DNA of 34,951 nt, taken from contig CASETY010000012.1 of the NCBI GenBank assembly GCA_949291115.1, positions 1-34,951 of the forward strand. The letters are read 5' to 3'. The notes below the pieces were generated by a model, which made no database searches, was not told the DNA's origin, and saw only the letters and a list, made by a program, of their open reading frames with translations. Numbering within the stretch: the stretch's first letter is position 1; every line of letters begins with the position of its first letter. This document shows, one piece after another, positions 1 through 7,056 of this stretch. This DNA is from an uncultured bacterium (GTDB taxonomy: Bacteria; Bacillota_I; Bacilli_A; Acholeplasmatales; Anaeroplasmataceae). The position numbers and the translations under genes were made by a program.

Positions 1-59
1 CCCTAATGATTAATATAAACATTCCTTCATTACTATTATACTATAATATTTGAAATAAA

Positions 60-87
60 AAAACTAAGAGGTTACACTCCTAGTTTT
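60..87 (-). terminator. Second (distal) terminator-like hairpin of the ktrBA operon
   Basis: The 7-bp arms AAAACTA (60-66) and TAGTTTT (81-87) pair, extended by GAG/CTC after one mismatch, around a 6-base loop. Read on the minus strand the stem is followed by a T-rich run (complement of 53-60). On the plus strand no T-run follows, so it suits leftward transcripts from ktrBA better than an upstream rightward gene. Confidence 0.5.
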
Positions 88-95
88 AGTATACG

Positions 96-117
96 AAAAA
101 GGGCTTAGGCCCTTTTT
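96..117 (-). terminator. Rho-independent terminator of ktrBA
   Basis: AAAAAGGGC (96-104) and GCCCTTTTT (109-117) form a perfect 9-bp stem with a 4-base TTAG loop. It overlaps the ktrA stop codon at 116-118. The A/T arms give a U-run in either direction, so it may also stop rightward transcripts. Confidence 0.75.
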
Positions 118-799
118 ATTTTTGACACCAAGCATTAAACTTATTTAATGCTTCTTTATTTCCTGCTAGGTATAAAACATCATTTAATTTAAATACATAA
201 TCAGGTGTGATATTATCAATTATATCACCATTATTTTCAATAGCGATGATATTTAAACCGAATTTAGCTCTTAAATTAATTTCAATAACACTTTTATTAA
301 GCATACATTCAGGTAATAAAATCTTAGAAATATTAAGCTTTTTACTTAATTGAACAAAGTCTAGTACATTTTTAGATTCTAAACGATGGGCAAGTTTAAT
401 AGCCATGTCACGTTCTGGATAGACAACATCTGCCCCTAATCTTTCTAAAATACGACCATGTTCAGAAGAAGTAGCTTTTGCGATTACTACAGGAATACCA
501 ATTTCTACTAAATTAAGAGTAGTTAATAAAGAAGTATCAATTTGTTCACCAATCGCTACAATTGCTACATCACAATTTTGAATACCGGTTTCAAGCAAAG
601 TTGATTTTTCTAAATTGCGAACCACAAAGGCATTTTCACAAAATTCACGAACAAGCTGGACTTTGTTTTCATCATGATCAAGTACTAAAAGTTCAGCCCC
701 TTCTTTGTTTAATTCTAGGGCTAAAGATAAACCGAAACGACCTAGACCAATAATACCATAAGTTTGATTACCATTTTGCTTATTTTTTTTGTTTGACAT
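116..799 (-). CDS. ktrA: Potassium uptake regulatory subunit KtrA/TrkA family (RCK protein)
   Basis: This is a 227-residue cytoplasmic RCK protein that forms a ring beneath a KtrB-type K+ channel and gates it in response to bound nucleotide. The N-terminal RCK_N Rossmann fold (about residues 15-135) starts with the glycine-rich turn GIIGLGRFG, and an aspartate ends the second strand (VLDHD). The C-terminal TrkA_C/RCK_C domain (about 150-225) is the region that binds cyclic di-AMP in several Firmicutes; whether it does here cannot be read from sequence. Full length for the family. The ATG at 799 is preceded by a clear AGGAGG site. It lies 9 bases downstream of ktrB, so channel and gate are made together. 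Confidence 0.93.
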   Translation of the reverse strand: MSNKKNKQNGNQTYGIIGLGRFGLSLALELNKEGAELLVLDHDENKVQLVREFCENAFVVRNLEKSTLLETGIQNCDVAIVAIGEQIDTSLLTTLNLVEIGIPVVIAKATSSEHGRILERLGADVVYPERDMAIKLAHRLESKNVLDFVQLSKKLNISKILLPECMLNKSVIEINLRAKFGLNIIAIENNGDIIDNITPDYVFKLNDVLYLAGNKEALNKFNAWCQK

Positions 800-808
800 A
801 TTTTCCTC

Positions 809-2110
809 CTAACCAATGGCGATGTTGCCATCAGGATATTTAATATTTTCGCCTCTACTAAAGTACCATAGAGTAGCGATTGTAAGTGGTCCTAAACGAC
901 CGATATACATCATTAAGATAGATATGATTTTACTACCGATGCTTAAATCTGGAGTGATTCCTGTTGATAGACCAACAGTACCAAAAGCTGAGGTCATTTC
1001 AAATAAAGCATCTATAAATGCCACGTTTGGATCTAGCATCATAATTAGATAAGTAGAAGTAATAACCAAGAATAAAGCTAAAAGCGTAATAACGGCCGCT
1101 TTTTTAAAGGCGTCTTTAGGGACGGAATATTTGAAGGCTTTTTCTTGTTTATTAGTTGCGGCTGACTTAATGCCTTGGAATAAAACAAATAAAGTAGTTG
1201 TTTTAATACCACCACCTGTTGAACCAGGGGAAGCCCCCACAAACATTAAAATAATAATTATCAGTAAAGAAGCACTTCTAAAAGTAGCTAGCGAATAGGT
1301 TGAAAAACCCGCTGTTCTCGCTGAAACACTGAAGAAAAATGCTCCTAACCATGATATATTTTGTTCACTTACTTTAATAAGGATAGTACCAGAAGTTAAT
1401 AAGAATAAAGTTACAACAAGTACAACTTTAGTATGCATACTAAACTTACGCCATTTAAAACGTTTACCTAATACTTCTCTAATAACTAAGAAACCTAGAC
1501 CACCAAAGATAATTAAGAAACAAGTAACTAAATTTAAGAGAATATCTGTTTGATATGGAATTAAGTTTTGATAATTACCTAAAATATCAAAGCCTGAGTT
1601 ATTAAAGGCGGCTATGGAATGAAAGATGCTTATTGCGATTGCTTGACTAATAGGATAGTCTTGAACGAAAACAATGAAGCTTAAAATAGCGCCAATAGTT
1701 TCAAAAATAACGGTTGTAATGAAAATGTCTCTAATTAATTTAACCGTACCTTTTAAAGAAGTATAATTAGAACCTTCTCTAATTAAAGTTCTACCTTTTA
1801 AATTGATTTTCTTTCCGAGTAAAATGATAACTCCTGCACCAATGGTTGTAACACCTAGACCGCCTATTTGAATTAAGGTGGCTATAACTGCTTGGCCAAA
1901 ACCAGTAAAAGTATCACCAGCATCGACCGCAATCAATCCGGTAACACAAACAGCGGAAGTAGATGTGTATAAGGCATCGATGTAGTTGAGCTCTACATCA
2001 TCTTTTATAGCAAATGGTAACATTAATAAAGCTGAACCAATTAATATGACCATTAAGAAGCCAAAAGCTATAATCCGAGCTGCAGGTTGTCTTTTAATAA
2101 AATTTAACAT
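809..2110 (-). CDS. ktrB: Potassium channel/transporter subunit KtrB (TrkH/KtrB family)
   Basis: A 433-residue integral membrane K+ translocating subunit, Na+-coupled in characterised KtrB proteins. The four pore-loop repeats of the superfamily can be seen in order: TSAVCVTGL near residue 55, AFNNSGFD near 168, GASPGSTGGGIKTTT near 290, and TSAFGTVGLSTG near 373. Each holds the selectivity-filter glycine. The length matches KtrB (about 430-450) rather than the longer TrkH. The ATG at 2110 has an AAGGAG site about 10 bases upstream. It is the first gene of a two-gene leftward operon with ktrA. A consensus-like promoter lies at 2139-2167. Confidence is high because the filter motifs and the RCK partner agree. 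Confidence 0.95.
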   Translation of the reverse strand: MLNFIKRQPAARIIAFGFLMVILIGSALLMLPFAIKDDVELNYIDALYTSTSAVCVTGLIAVDAGDTFTGFGQAVIATLIQIGGLGVTTIGAGVIILLGKKINLKGRTLIREGSNYTSLKGTVKLIRDIFITTVIFETIGAILSFIVFVQDYPISQAIAISIFHSIAAFNNSGFDILGNYQNLIPYQTDILLNLVTCFLIIFGGLGFLVIREVLGKRFKWRKFSMHTKVVLVVTLFLLTSGTILIKVSEQNISWLGAFFFSVSARTAGFSTYSLATFRSASLLIIIILMFVGASPGSTGGGIKTTTLFVLFQGIKSAATNKQEKAFKYSVPKDAFKKAAVITLLALFLVITSTYLIMMLDPNVAFIDALFEMTSAFGTVGLSTGITPDLSIGSKIISILMMYIGRLGPLTIATLWYFSRGENIKYPDGNIAIG

Positions 2111-2138
2111 TTATTAGCTCTCCTTTTAAACCGTATCT

Positions 2139-2167
2139 ATTATATTATTAATTTAAAAATCTTTCAA
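2139..2167 (-). promoter_or_regulatory. Sigma-A-type promoter of ktrBA
   Basis: On the minus strand a TTGAAA -35 box (complement of 2162-2167) and a perfect TATAAT -10 box (complement of 2139-2144) are separated by 17 bases, about 30 bases ahead of the ktrB start. Confidence 0.75.
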
Positions 2168-2194
2168 CAAGTAAAAGCTAAATGTAACAAAAAG

Positions 2195-2203
2195 TGATAT
2201 AAT
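2195..2203 (+). promoter_or_regulatory. Extended -10 promoter for the ECF/DUF1893/nnrD/ARH operon
   Basis: TGATATAAT is an extended -10 element (TGn plus TATAAT at 2198-2203). I see no good -35 box at the expected distance, which extended -10 promoters tolerate. It lies 26 bases ahead of the first start codon and is divergent to the ktrBA promoter. Confidence 0.5.
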
Positions 2204-2229
2204 TAAATTAATAGAAAGGGTGATTAAAA

Positions 2230-2787
2230 TTGCTAGCTGTTTTATTAAGAGAAAAGAGTTTTAGTTTTAAATTAACGATTAATTTAGTATTAAGTTTTAT
2301 TTTTATTGCATTAAGTATTGTCTTACCATTAATTTGTCATTTGGCTTTTGGTAGTGTGGTTTCCAGTTATTTACTTCCGATGTATTTTCCAATAATTTTA
2401 GGCGGACTATTTTTAGGCTTTAAATATGGTATAGTTTTAGGAATTGTAGCACCTTTAATTAGCTTTTTATTAACTAGTTTAACTAATAACCCAATGCCAG
2501 CTTTAAGTAGATTACCTTACATGATGTTTGAATTATTTATTTTGGGTTTAATTAGTGGCCTATTTTCTAAAAAAAGTTATCAGAAGCCATTTTATGCCTT
2601 TGTAGGAACTATCATAAGTAGTGTAATTTCTAGGTCTTTATTCTTATTGCTAGCTTATTTGTTTAATTATCAATTTAACTTAATTTTAGAACAAGTCTTA
2701 TCTTCAATTACTATTATTATGGTTTATAGTATTCTTAGTTTCTTAATAGCTTTTATCTTTAAAAAAGTGGTAAAAAAGAATGAATAA
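2230..2787 (+). CDS. ECF transporter S component (substrate unknown)
   Basis: A 185-residue hydrophobic protein with about six membrane segments, the size and layout of the substrate-binding S subunit of energy-coupling factor vitamin/metabolite importers. A central stretch (about residues 50-98: LPMYFPIILGGLFLG, the YG turn, then proline-rich PMPALSRLPYMMFEL) resembles the conserved core of PF12822-type S components. No shared EcfT/EcfA module is in the window, so it would use a group II module encoded elsewhere. The substrate cannot be read off. Its partners (NAD(P)HX repair and ADP-ribose hydrolysis) raise niacin- or nucleoside-like substrates as an inference only. The start is TTG at 2230, supported by AAAGGGTGA just upstream; no in-frame ATG gives a better N-terminus. 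Confidence 0.75.
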   Translation: MLAVLLREKSFSFKLTINLVLSFIFIALSIVLPLICHLAFGSVVSSYLLPMYFPIILGGLFLGFKYGIVLGIVAPLISFLLTSLTNNPMPALSRLPYMMFELFILGLISGLFSKKSYQKPFYAFVGTIISSVISRSLFLLLAYLFNYQFNLILEQVLSSITIIMVYSILSFLIAFIFKKVVKKNE

Positions 2788-3193
2788 ATATATAGAATTG
2801 TTAAGTGAATACTCTTTAATTTTAGTTAAAGATGGTACTTGTTACAAAAGTAAATTAAGTGGTGTAAAGCCAATGTTAAATTACATTTTAGATGGTTATG
2901 ATTTAACTGATTTTAAAGCTTATGACCGTGTTGTTGGTAAAGGGGCGGCATTACTTTTTGTTAAAGCTAAAATTAAAGAAGTCTACACTAAAGTTATTTC
3001 TAAAGCGGCCTATGAATTACTTAATAAATATAATATTAAAGTAACTTTTTTAGAAATGACGCCTTATATTATAAATCGTAATAAAGATGGTAAATGTCTT
3101 GTTGAACAAGCTTTAGAAAATGTTTTTGATATTGAAGAAGGTTACCATAAAATAATAAGTACATTAGCTAAGTTAGGTGAGAAAAATGATTAA
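2780..3193 (+). CDS. DUF1893 family protein (cytidine-deaminase-like fold, function unknown)
   Basis: A 137-residue soluble protein that matches my recollection of the DUF1893 family (PF08973; Thermotoga TM1506 type). The pattern is LILVKDG near residue 15, DYDRVVGKGAALL-like residues near 48-58, KVISKAAYELL near 73, and VTPYIINR-like MTPYIINRNKDGKCLVEQAL near 93-112. The fold is reported as cytidine-deaminase-like, but I see no classical HxE/PCxxC zinc site, so deaminase activity is doubtful. It overlaps the ECF S component by 8 bases and the following dehydratase by 8 bases, so tight translational coupling is expected. Its role is unknown; the operon suggests a link to nucleotide or cofactor handling. 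Confidence 0.75.
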   Translation: MNKYIELLSEYSLILVKDGTCYKSKLSGVKPMLNYILDGYDLTDFKAYDRVVGKGAALLFVKAKIKEVYTKVISKAAYELLNKYNIKVTFLEMTPYIINRNKDGKCLVEQALENVFDIEEGYHKIISTLAKLGEKND

Positions 3194-4046
3194 TTTAGAT
3201 ACATTTATCAAAGATTTTTACTATCAAAGAAGTGAAGAAGCTATCAAAAGTGACTTTGGGAAAGCTTTAATTATTGCAGGTTCTTTAAAATATCCAGGTG
3301 CAGCTTTTTTAGCTACTACCTTCGCCAATTTAGCTCCTTTAGGTTATCTTGGTATAATGGTTCCAAGTTCACTTTATTTAGCTTCTTTAAATAATGTTCA
3401 TTTTAATGTTATTCATGAATTTAGTGAATTAGAAAATGATTTTAAGAATCCTGATTTAAACTTTAATTATTATAATTCAATTTTATTTGGTAATGGTGTT
3501 AATAATAGTTTAGAAAATGAAACTTTTTTAAAAGAATTGTTATTAAAATTTACAGGTGAATTAGTAATAGATGCCACTGGTCTTAGTTTATTAAAGAAGA
3601 ATTTAGATAATTTATTAAAGAGTAATGCTAATATTTTATTGACTCCTCATTTAAAGGAATTAAGTGAATTATTAGAGATTGATTTAAAAGGTAAAGATGC
3701 TACTTTATATTTAGATGAAACAATTAGCTTTGTGAAAAAATATAAAGTGAACATTTTAATTAAAAGTTATAATCAAATTTTAGTTTTAAAAGACGGAAGT
3801 TATTTAATTTTAAATACTAAAAAAACCTCAGCTTTAGCAAAAGCTGGTAGTGGTGATTGTTTAGCTGGTTTACTAACAGGCTTTTTAGCTTATAAAAATA
3901 AATATCAATTTGAAGATATTATTTCTTGTGTGGCTGAACTTTATAATAAAGCAGCTTATGAAAGTGGGCAAAATTTAAGTCCTGGTTTAGTAAGCTATAT
4001 AGATATTGTTTTTGAAATTAAAATGATGATTGAGGATGTAAAATGA
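3186..4046 (+). CDS. nnrD: ADP/ATP-dependent (S)-NAD(P)H-hydrate dehydratase (YjeF C-terminal/NnrD family)
   Basis: Members of this ribokinase-like family repair damaged NADHX/NADPHX by phosphate-driven dehydration. Family signs in order: KALIIAGSLKYPGAA near residue 25 (normally VxGSxGYxGAA), GNGVNNS near 105, VIDATGLSLL near 132 (usually DADAL), LLTPHLKEL near 155, ILIKSYNQ near 190, and the catalytic GSGD loop near 222-226. It is the dehydratase half only; the epimerase (NnrE/YjeF_N) domain is absent from this gene and from the window. The ADA to ATG and GNP to KKT changes make it a divergent member. ATG 3186 is chosen over GTG 3177 because AGGTGA sits 5 bases before it. The stop overlaps the next start as ATGA. 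Confidence 0.8.
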   Translation: MINLDTFIKDFYYQRSEEAIKSDFGKALIIAGSLKYPGAAFLATTFANLAPLGYLGIMVPSSLYLASLNNVHFNVIHEFSELENDFKNPDLNFNYYNSILFGNGVNNSLENETFLKELLLKFTGELVIDATGLSLLKKNLDNLLKSNANILLTPHLKELSELLEIDLKGKDATLYLDETISFVKKYKVNILIKSYNQILVLKDGSYLILNTKKTSALAKAGSGDCLAGLLTGFLAYKNKYQFEDIISCVAELYNKAAYESGQNLSPGLVSYIDIVFEIKMMIEDVK

Positions 4047-4825
4047 AAGGTGCTATTATTGGGGATGTAATCGGCTCTTTATATGAATTTAATAACACAC
4101 ATTCTTTAGATTTTAAACTTTATGATGACAAAATGACTTTTACTGATGATACAGTTTTAACAGTAGCGACAATGTCTATTTTATTAAATAATTATGAAGA
4201 TAATGAAACTATGATTGAAAAAACATATAAAGAATATGGTAATAAATATAAAGTGAGTTATGGCTATTTATTTAAAGAATGGCTAAAAAGCAAACTAGGC
4301 TCTAAATATCAAAGTTATGGTAATGGGGGCGCTATGCGAATAAGTCCATTAGCTTATAAAGCTAAAGACTTAGACGATTTAAAAAGCAAATGTTACAATC
4401 TAACTCATTTAACCCATGGTAGTGAAGATGGTTTAAAAGGCGCTTATGTATTAGCTAAAACATTATATTTAATTTTAAACAAAAAAACTAAAGAAGAAAT
4501 AAAAGCAGAAGTCTTAAAAGATTATAGTTTAACTTACAATTTAGAAGAATTAATTAAAAATAATCCTTTTTCATCTAAAGCAGTAGATACCGTTCCTTTA
4601 GCTATTTATGTTTTTTTAATTAGTGATTCATTTTTAGATAATTTAAAGAAGGCGATTGCAGTTGGTGGCGATAGTGATACAATCTCGTCAATGAGTTTAG
4701 CTTTAGGAGAAGCTTATTATGGTCTAGATTTAAAACTTTGGGATTTTGTTAAGAAAAAATTGCCAGCTTCCTTTGTTGAAGTTATTGATAAATTTTATAA
4801 TTGTTATGCAAAGAAGAGTTTTTAA
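4043..4825 (+). CDS. ADP-ribosylglycohydrolase (ARH/DraG family)
   Basis: A 260-residue all-helical hydrolase of the family that removes ADP-ribose from proteins, nucleic acids or small molecules using two Mg2+ ions. The hallmarks are intact: GAIIGDVIGSLYE at residues 3-15, the metal-binding TFTDDT near 33-38, GNGGAMR near 93-99, and the C-terminal GGDSDTISSM near 209-218. It carries DraG/ARH-type catalytic residues, not a macrodomain. It is the last gene of the operon and starts in an ATGA overlap with the dehydratase. No ADP-ribosyltransferase is visible nearby, so a toxin-antitoxin or nitrogenase-type switch is not supported. The substrate is unknown, but the NAD(P)HX neighbour suggests NAD-derived metabolites. 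Confidence 0.88.
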   Translation: MKGAIIGDVIGSLYEFNNTHSLDFKLYDDKMTFTDDTVLTVATMSILLNNYEDNETMIEKTYKEYGNKYKVSYGYLFKEWLKSKLGSKYQSYGNGGAMRISPLAYKAKDLDDLKSKCYNLTHLTHGSEDGLKGAYVLAKTLYLILNKKTKEEIKAEVLKDYSLTYNLEELIKNNPFSSKAVDTVPLAIYVFLISDSFLDNLKKAIAVGGDSDTISSMSLALGEAYYGLDLKLWDFVKKKLPASFVEVIDKFYNCYAKKSF

Positions 4826-4842
4826 AAAATTCTTCTTTTTTT
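4811..4842 (+). terminator. Terminator of the ECF/DUF1893/nnrD/ARH operon
   Basis: AAGAAGA (4811-4817) and TCTTCTT (4831-4837) pair, and the T-run and A-run inside extend the stem. A T-rich tract follows. The hairpin begins inside the last codons of the hydrolase gene. Confidence 0.65.
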
Positions 4843-4845
4843 CTA

Positions 4846-4875
4846 TTGACACTTGAATGGTTATTCAAGTATAAT
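4846..4875 (+). promoter_or_regulatory. Consensus promoter of the metal-efflux operon
   Basis: A perfect TTGACA (4846-4851) and a perfect TATAAT (4870-4875) are separated by 18 bases. The spacer is almost wholly occupied by the first palindromic operator, the classic arrangement for an ArsR/SmtB repressor that blocks polymerase. Confidence 0.85.
4851..4870. promoter_or_regulatory. Operator 1, CadC/CzrA (ArsR/SmtB)-type palindrome
   Basis: ACTTGAAT-GGTT-ATTCAAGT is a perfect 8-4-8 inverted repeat with the TGAAT...ATTCA core typical of metal-sensing ArsR-family repressor sites. It fills the -35/-10 spacer. Confidence 0.75.
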
Positions 4876-4883
4876 ATAGGCAC

Positions 4884-4903
4884 AGTTGAATAGTTATTCA
4901 AGT
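4884..4903. promoter_or_regulatory. Operator 2, second CadC/CzrA-type palindrome
   Basis: AGTTGAAT-AGTT-ATTCAAGT repeats operator 1 with a single arm mismatch. Its centre lies 33 bases from that of operator 1, close to three helical turns, so two repressor dimers could bind on the same DNA face. It ends just before the GGAGG ribosome binding site. Confidence 0.72.
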
Positions 4904-4917
4904 ATGGAGGCAAAATT

Positions 4918-5130
4918 ATGAAGAAGGTTTATAAAATTAAAAATTTAGATTGTGCTAATTGTGCTTTAAAATTAGAAAACAAATTAAAGAAAGTCGAAGG
5001 GGTTATTGATTGTAAAGTTAGTTTCATCTTTCAAAAGATAACTTTAGAATATAATAAAGAAGATATTTTAGAAGATATTAAAAAAATATGCAAAAAGGTA
5101 GAACCAGATTTAGAATTTGTAGGTGAATAA
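4918..5130 (+). CDS. Free heavy-metal-associated (HMA) domain protein, CopZ-like, partner of the P1B ATPase
   Basis: A 70-residue single-domain protein with the ferredoxin-like HMA layout. The metal-binding loop is LDCANCALKLE at residues 10-20 (CxxC, Cys12 and Cys15), the form found at the N-terminus of Cd/Zn-type CadA ATPases (GLDCANCA) rather than the GMTCxxC of copper chaperones. Two further cysteines (about 27 and 60) are present. It ends 2 bases before the ATPase, which lacks its own HMA domain, so the usual CadA N-terminal domain is encoded here as a separate polypeptide. A GGAGG site precedes ATG 4918. Predicted role: binding or delivering Zn2+/Cd2+/Pb2+ to the pump, or sensing it. 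Confidence 0.85.
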   Translation: MKKVYKIKNLDCANCALKLENKLKKVEGVIDCKVSFIFQKITLEYNKEDILEDIKKICKKVEPDLEFVGE

Positions 5131-5132
5131 TT

Positions 5133-7010
5133 ATGCAAGGAATTAAACAAAGAGTAATAAGGGCTATTATCGCTTTTGTTATATTTTTGATTATTTTTAT
5201 CTTAGAAAAAACTATTTTAATAAATGAATATGTAGTACTATCTTTTTGCATTTTGGCTTATTTAATAAGTGGTTATGACATATTATTAAAAGCTTTAAAA
5301 AATATTAGACATGGTCAAGTGTTTGATGAAAATTTCTTAATGATTATTGCGACTATTGGCGCTTTTGCTGTAAAGTCCTATGAAGAAGCAGTAATGGTTA
5401 TGGTTTTATATCAAGTTGGGGAAGCTTTTCAAGATTATGCTGTTAATAAATCACGTAATTCTATTTCTGAATTAGTAAATTTGGTGCCTAATGAAGCTAA
5501 TCTTTTAAAAGATGGTAGTTTGGTAGTAGTAGAACCAGAAGAATTAAATGTAAATGATGAAATTCTAGTAAAAGTTGGGGAAAAAGTTCCAGTTGATGGC
5601 ATAATTATTGAAGGTGAAAGTGATTTAGATGTTAGTGCTTTAACAGGAGAATCTAAATTAAGATCTGTTTATTTAAATGATGAAGTGTTGGCTGGGTCTA
5701 TTAATAAAACGGGTGTTTTAAAATTAATAGTCACAAAGACTTTTTCTAATTCAGCGGTCGCTAAAATTTTAGAACTTGTAGAAGAAGCAACGGCTAAAAA
5801 ATCAAAAAGTGAAAATTTCATTCAAAAATTCGCCAAAATTTATACACCAATAGTTGTTATATTAGCGTTAATATTAGGTGTAATTGTTCCAACCATAATT
5901 TATTTTATAAATGGTAATAATTTATTTAATGATTATCTATTTAGAGCTTGTTCATTTTTAGTAATAAGTTGTCCTTGCGCTTTAGTTATTTCGGTTCCTC
6001 TATCTTTCTTTGGTGGTATAGGTGCCTCTTCTAAAATGGGTGTTTTAATTAAGGGGTCTATTTATATTGAAAAGTTAGCTAAAGTTGATGGTATTGCCTT
6101 TGATAAAACAGGGACTTTAACTAAGGGTGAATTTATTGTTAAAGATGTAGTTTCTTTAAATGATAGTAAAGAAAATATTATAAAATATGCTAGTTATGCT
6201 GAATATTATTCTAATCATCCTTTAGCTTTAGCGATTAAGAAATATAGTCAAAAAACCCTAGATTTAAGCCAAATTAAAGAACTTAAAGAATTAGCTGGTT
6301 ATGGTATTTATTTAAATTTAGATGATGAAATTTATTTAGTTGGTAATCATAAGTTATTAGAAAAATATAATTTAAACTGTGATTATGATGATATAGCTAA
6401 TACGCACATTTATGTAGCTAATTTAACTAAGGTTTTAGGTTATATAATTTTTGAAGATGAAGTTAAAAAAGAAGCATATAGTCTAATTAATGAATTAAAT
6501 AATTTAAATATTAACAATACTTATATGTTAACAGGTGATAATTTAAAAACAGCTTTAAGTGTTAAAGATAAATTAAATTTAAAAGAAGTTAAAGCGAATT
6601 TATTGCCAGAAAATAAAGTAGAAGCCCTAAATGAATTAAAAAAGGAAAATCAAGTTTTAGCTTATGTTGGTGATGGTATTAATGATGCGCCTGTTTTAGT
6701 GGCTTCTGATATTGGCATATCAATGGGTACTTTTGGTAGTGATGTAGCAATAGAAGCTTCTAGTGTTGTTATTATGGATGATGATTTAGAAAAAATACCT
6801 TTAAGTATAAAACTTAGTAGGTTTGTTATGAAGATTGTTTTAGCTAATATTATTTTTGCGATTTTAGTTAAGTTAGTTGTATTAGTTTTGGCTACTTTTG
6901 GTTATGCTAATATGTGGCTTGCTATCTTTGCGGATGTTGGTGTTGCATGTTTATGTATCTTAAATGCTTTAAGAACACTCTATTTTGTAAAAAAAGTTAA
7001 TAAAAAGTAA
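5133..7010 (+). CDS. cadA: P1B-type heavy-metal-exporting ATPase (CadA/ZntA-like)
   Basis: A 625-residue P-type ATPase that should pump Zn2+, Cd2+ or Pb2+ out of the cell. Visible motifs: TGES phosphatase loop near 170; SCPCALVIS metal-binding helix (CPC about 280-282) followed by SxPxxFFGGIG, the P1B-2 signature; phosphorylated DKTGT near 324; HPLA near 363; TGDN near 467; and GDGINDAP near 513. The last membrane pair has D-V-G followed by LNALR, matching the P1B-2 DxG site. It starts with membrane helices and lacks the N-terminal HMA domain, which the preceding gene supplies. It shares the operon promoter and two ArsR-like operators. Metal specificity beyond the P1B-2 group is inference. 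Confidence 0.93.
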   Translation: MQGIKQRVIRAIIAFVIFLIIFILEKTILINEYVVLSFCILAYLISGYDILLKALKNIRHGQVFDENFLMIIATIGAFAVKSYEEAVMVMVLYQVGEAFQDYAVNKSRNSISELVNLVPNEANLLKDGSLVVVEPEELNVNDEILVKVGEKVPVDGIIIEGESDLDVSALTGESKLRSVYLNDEVLAGSINKTGVLKLIVTKTFSNSAVAKILELVEEATAKKSKSENFIQKFAKIYTPIVVILALILGVIVPTIIYFINGNNLFNDYLFRACSFLVISCPCALVISVPLSFFGGIGASSKMGVLIKGSIYIEKLAKVDGIAFDKTGTLTKGEFIVKDVVSLNDSKENIIKYASYAEYYSNHPLALAIKKYSQKTLDLSQIKELKELAGYGIYLNLDDEIYLVGNHKLLEKYNLNCDYDDIANTHIYVANLTKVLGYIIFEDEVKKEAYSLINELNNLNINNTYMLTGDNLKTALSVKDKLNLKEVKANLLPENKVEALNELKKENQVLAYVGDGINDAPVLVASDIGISMGTFGSDVAIEASSVVIMDDDLEKIPLSIKLSRFVMKIVLANIIFAILVKLVVLVLATFGYANMWLAIFADVGVACLCILNALRTLYFVKKVNKK

Positions 7011-7016
7011 AGAAAA

Positions 7017-7056
7017 GGCATTTGTAAAGCTAAGCTTGTGCAAATGCCCTATTTTT
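7017..7056. terminator. Bidirectional terminator between cadA and the MATE gene
   Basis: GGCATTTG (7017-7024) pairs perfectly with CAAATGCC (7041-7048), with further inner pairing around AAGCTAAGCTT. A T-run follows on the plus strand, and AAAA at 7013-7016 gives a U-run on the minus strand. It serves the two convergent genes. Confidence 0.75.

Noticed and set aside
1-57. Possible minus-strand promoter in the first bases (TATAAT-like complement near 38-50)
   Set aside because: The region is very AT-rich, no matching -35 box was found and the gene it would serve is outside the window.
562-753. Open frame on the plus strand inside ktrA (and similar antisense frames at 816-1052, 7674-7862, 10512-10730, 17155-17385, 19415-19627, 20108-20374, 22350-22583, 24166-24357, 33077-33277)
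   Set aside because: They lie antisense to strongly supported genes, lack ribosome binding sites, and their composition follows the complement of the real gene.
2111-2229. Possible c-di-AMP riboswitch upstream of ktrB
   Set aside because: Only about 29 bases lie between the predicted -10 box and the ktrB start, too little for a ydaO-type riboswitch.
4043-4825. ADP-ribosylglycohydrolase as the antitoxin of a DarTG-like pair
   Set aside because: The protein is ARH/DraG-type, not a macrodomain, and no ADP-ribosyltransferase gene is adjacent.
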